Shown here piece by piece: positions 44,401 to 45,848 of a DNA stretch of 45,848 nt. The number at the start of each line of letters is the position of its first letter. Position 1 is the first letter of the stretch. Position numbers and translations under genes: made by a program. The stretch spans positions 1 through 45,848 of the forward strand of contig JAFQID010000002.1 of NCBI GenBank assembly GCA_017397685.1. Direction: 5' to 3'. A model generated the notes under the pieces. It saw only the letters and a program-made list of their open reading frames with translations, was not told where the DNA came from and ran no database searches. This DNA is from Bacilli bacterium (GTDB lineage Bacteria; Bacillota_I; Bacilli_A; RF39; UBA660).

Positions 44401-45651
44401 CTAAATTACATTTTTAAAATTCTCTCTATTCCTAATCGTAGATTCTTCAAGTAACGAAGATGCTTTCAAAAGAGAAATCGCTCCATACTTTAACTTAATA
44501 TCATCAATTATCTTATAATATTCATTACTTTTCATATCATCTTTATCAAACAAAGAAAGCTGATTAGCGCCCCTTTCTTCTAGAGAACTAAATGAAATAC
44601 TAACCTTACGAATAGGTAAAGCCTCAACATGCTTTTCATATAAATATCTTATAACCTCATATAATTCTCTAGAATTATCACTCGCATGTTCAAGTCTCAT
44701 CGTATCATAAAACTCTTTTTCTAAATCGCGTGAATACTTAATCTTTAAATAAACCTTTCTAGTATACTTATTATTATCTCTTAATCTTTTGCAAAGCATA
44801 TCAACCATTTCTTTAATAATTAATAAAGTTTCAGTTGTATTATAATCTCTATATAATATTTGACTCATATTAAAAGACTTTTCTTTAGGTTTCTTATTTC
44901 TATCTTTAACTGAAACAAAATCAATCCCATTAGCTTTACACCATATTTCATTACCAGCAACATTTCCAAAACGCTTAATATAAAAATCCCTAGAATAATT
45001 ATTAATATCACCAATCTTATTTATTCCAAGATTATTAAGTTTTTTCTCTATATTTTTACCAATTCCCCAAAGTTCACTAAGAGGAGATATATTCCAAAGT
45101 TTACTTTCAACATCCTTATAAGTCCATTTAGCAATAAAATCTTTACTACTTTTAGCTTCCAAATCAAGAGCAACCTTAGAAAGAAGAATATTTGGTCCAA
45201 TACCACAAGTAGTAGTAAGTCCCGTTTTTTCTTTAATTCTATTCATAATATCCCTAGCAAGCTCATAATCACTTTTCCTATAATAATTCAAATAATCAGT
45301 AACATCAATAAACACCTCATCAATAGAATATACATGAATATCTTCCTCAGCAACAAACTCCTTATAAACATCAATAACATCATTACTTACCTTAGTATAT
45401 AAACTCATTCTAGGTTTAGCATAAATAATATCAATATTTTTAGGAAGCTCAAAAAGCCTACATCTAGAATTAATACCAAGACTTCTAAGATAAGGACTAG
45501 CCGCAATACACATCGCACCATCACCACGTTCCTTATCAGCTACAACTAAAGCAACTTTAAAAGGATCAAGTCCTCTATTAATACATTCAGCAGAAGCAAA
45601 GAAACTTTTAATATCAATACTTAAAATATTTCTATCATGATAATAATTCAT
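44401..45651 (-). CDS. Y-family (UmuC/DinB-like) translesion DNA polymerase
   Basis: A 416-residue polymerase. Catalytic carboxylates are in LSIDIKSFFASAE (residues ~10-22) and YSIDEVFIDVTDY (about 106-118). A helix-hairpin-helix (PLSELWGIGKNIEKKLNNLG) and the little-finger domain follow. QLSLFD near residue 374 is a beta-clamp binding motif. The serine/Phe-Phe steric gate and overall form resemble UvrX/YqjW of Bacillus. It copies damaged DNA at low fidelity, probably under SOS control with lexA nearby. AGGAGG precedes the ATG at complement 45651. Confidence 0.93.
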   Translation of the reverse strand: MNYYHDRNILSIDIKSFFASAECINRGLDPFKVALVVADKERGDGAMCIAASPYLRSLGINSRCRLFELPKNIDIIYAKPRMSLYTKVSNDVIDVYKEFVAEEDIHVYSIDEVFIDVTDYLNYYRKSDYELARDIMNRIKEKTGLTTTCGIGPNILLSKVALDLEAKSSKDFIAKWTYKDVESKLWNISPLSELWGIGKNIEKKLNNLGINKIGDINNYSRDFYIKRFGNVAGNEIWCKANGIDFVSVKDRNKKPKEKSFNMSQILYRDYNTTETLLIIKEMVDMLCKRLRDNNKYTRKVYLKIKYSRDLEKEFYDTMRLEHASDNSRELYEVIRYLYEKHVEALPIRKVSISFSSLEERGANQLSLFDKDDMKSNEYYKIIDDIKLKYGAISLLKASSLLEESTIRNRENFKNVI

Positions 45652-45668
45652 AATGTCCTCCTAAACAA

Positions 45669-45697
45669 ATGTTATCACACAAACAAAAGTATGTCAA
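45669..45697 (-). promoter_or_regulatory. Promoter of the Y-family polymerase gene
   Basis: On the minus strand TTGACA (complement of 45692-45697) and TAACAT (complement of 45669-45674) with 17 bp spacer containing TTTGTTTGTGTG, shared with the copy at 44367-44395. Confidence 0.7.
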
Positions 45698-45721
45698 CAA
45701 AAAACGACGTTAAATTCGGAG

Positions 45722-45755
45722 AAAACGTCCCTTAAAGAATAAAAGGGGCGTTTTT
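45722..45755. terminator. Hairpin with T run upstream of the polymerase promoter
   Basis: AAAACGTCCCTT (45722-45733) pairs with AAGGGGCGTTTT (45743-45754) over 12 bp with one G-T pair. A T run follows on the plus strand and a weaker one on the minus strand. It most likely stops a minus-strand transcript from beyond the window or a short plus-strand RNA. Confidence 0.6.
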
Positions 45756-45798
45756 AAATGGAAAGGCCCTAAAATATCCAAAAAAATCAAATAATAAC

Positions 45799-45827
45799 TA
45801 TACAAAAGTAATAAAAAAAGGTATAAT
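45799..45827 (+). promoter_or_regulatory. Candidate promoter for a gene beyond the window edge
   Basis: TATACA (45799-45804) and TATAAT (45822-45827) spaced by 17 bp point out of the window to the right; no coding start can be confirmed in the remaining bases. Confidence 0.35.
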
Positions 45828-45848
45828 AACAATGCTTTTTGAGAAAAA

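Noticed and set aside
1-45848. Mollicutes code (TGA as Trp), CRISPR arrays, tRNA or rRNA genes, insertion sequences
   Set aside because: TGA ends real genes, no regular direct repeats with spacers were seen, and no cloverleaf, rRNA or transposase with terminal repeats was recognised by eye.

Overview
The window is AT-rich DNA (roughly 70-75% A+T by eye) read with the standard bacterial code: TGA is used as a stop, for example at the ends of mutS and spoIIGA. It carries a sporulation core (spoIIGA, sigE, sigG, a YlmC/YmxH gene, a SpoVD-like penicillin-binding protein, a YjcZ-type spore peptide), T-box control of pheST, Gram-positive sorting signals and an arginine deiminase pathway. Together these point to an endospore-forming, host-associated or fermentative member of the Bacillota, probably an uncultured low-GC Bacilli lineage. 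No rRNA, tRNA, CRISPR array or insertion sequence was seen.

Layout. 0-1.2 kb: remnants of two Rpn/PD-(D/E)XK nuclease genes, the second frameshifted. 1.2-7.7 kb: mutS and an unknown partner, convergent rnhC, a thymidylate kinase, a Gly/Tyr-rich spore-type peptide and an FtsW/SpoVE flippase-type protein. 7.8-12.7 kb: a tightly packed cyclophilin lipoprotein-folD-ttcA operon, rpsD and rpmB on the opposite strand, and two unknown genes. 12.7-26.5 kb: spoIIGA-sigE, then an 11-kb type VII secretion (ESX/T7SSb-like) locus, then sigG-ylmC. 26.7-29 kb: a sortase-anchored surface protein. 29-32.4 kb on the minus strand: SpoVD-like PBP and a GspE/PilB ATPase. 32.5-38.6 kb: type IV prepilin overlapping proS, then T-box-pheS-pheT and a small unknown gene. 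38.7-42.3 kb: arcA and a carbamate kinase fused in frame to a YfcC-type transporter. 42.4-45.7 kb on the minus strand: lexA, a RhuM-family gene and a Y-family DNA polymerase.

The most striking structure is the type VII locus lodged between sigE and sigG, two genes that are normally adjacent or nearly so. It encodes a YukD-like protein, a full-length EssC ATPase, a WXG100 protein, a putative multidomain secreted substrate with Cys-bearing repeats and a second small helical protein. A second promoter drives two large single-span membrane proteins and a small cytosolic protein. EsaA, EssA and EssB are not recognisable here, so the two unknown membrane proteins are candidates for replacing them. 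Two sigma-A-like promoters inside the locus suggest vegetative expression, while spoIIGA has a Spo0A-type promoter and sigG a possible forespore promoter.

Other notable points are an in-frame arcC-transporter fusion that retains a strong internal ribosome binding site, a pheST T-box that looks translational, an apparently leaderless mutS, and an abrupt inversion of strand-specific codon bias at about 7.75 kb that could mark the replication terminus, an inversion endpoint or an assembly join. All functional calls are from motif reading without database searches.
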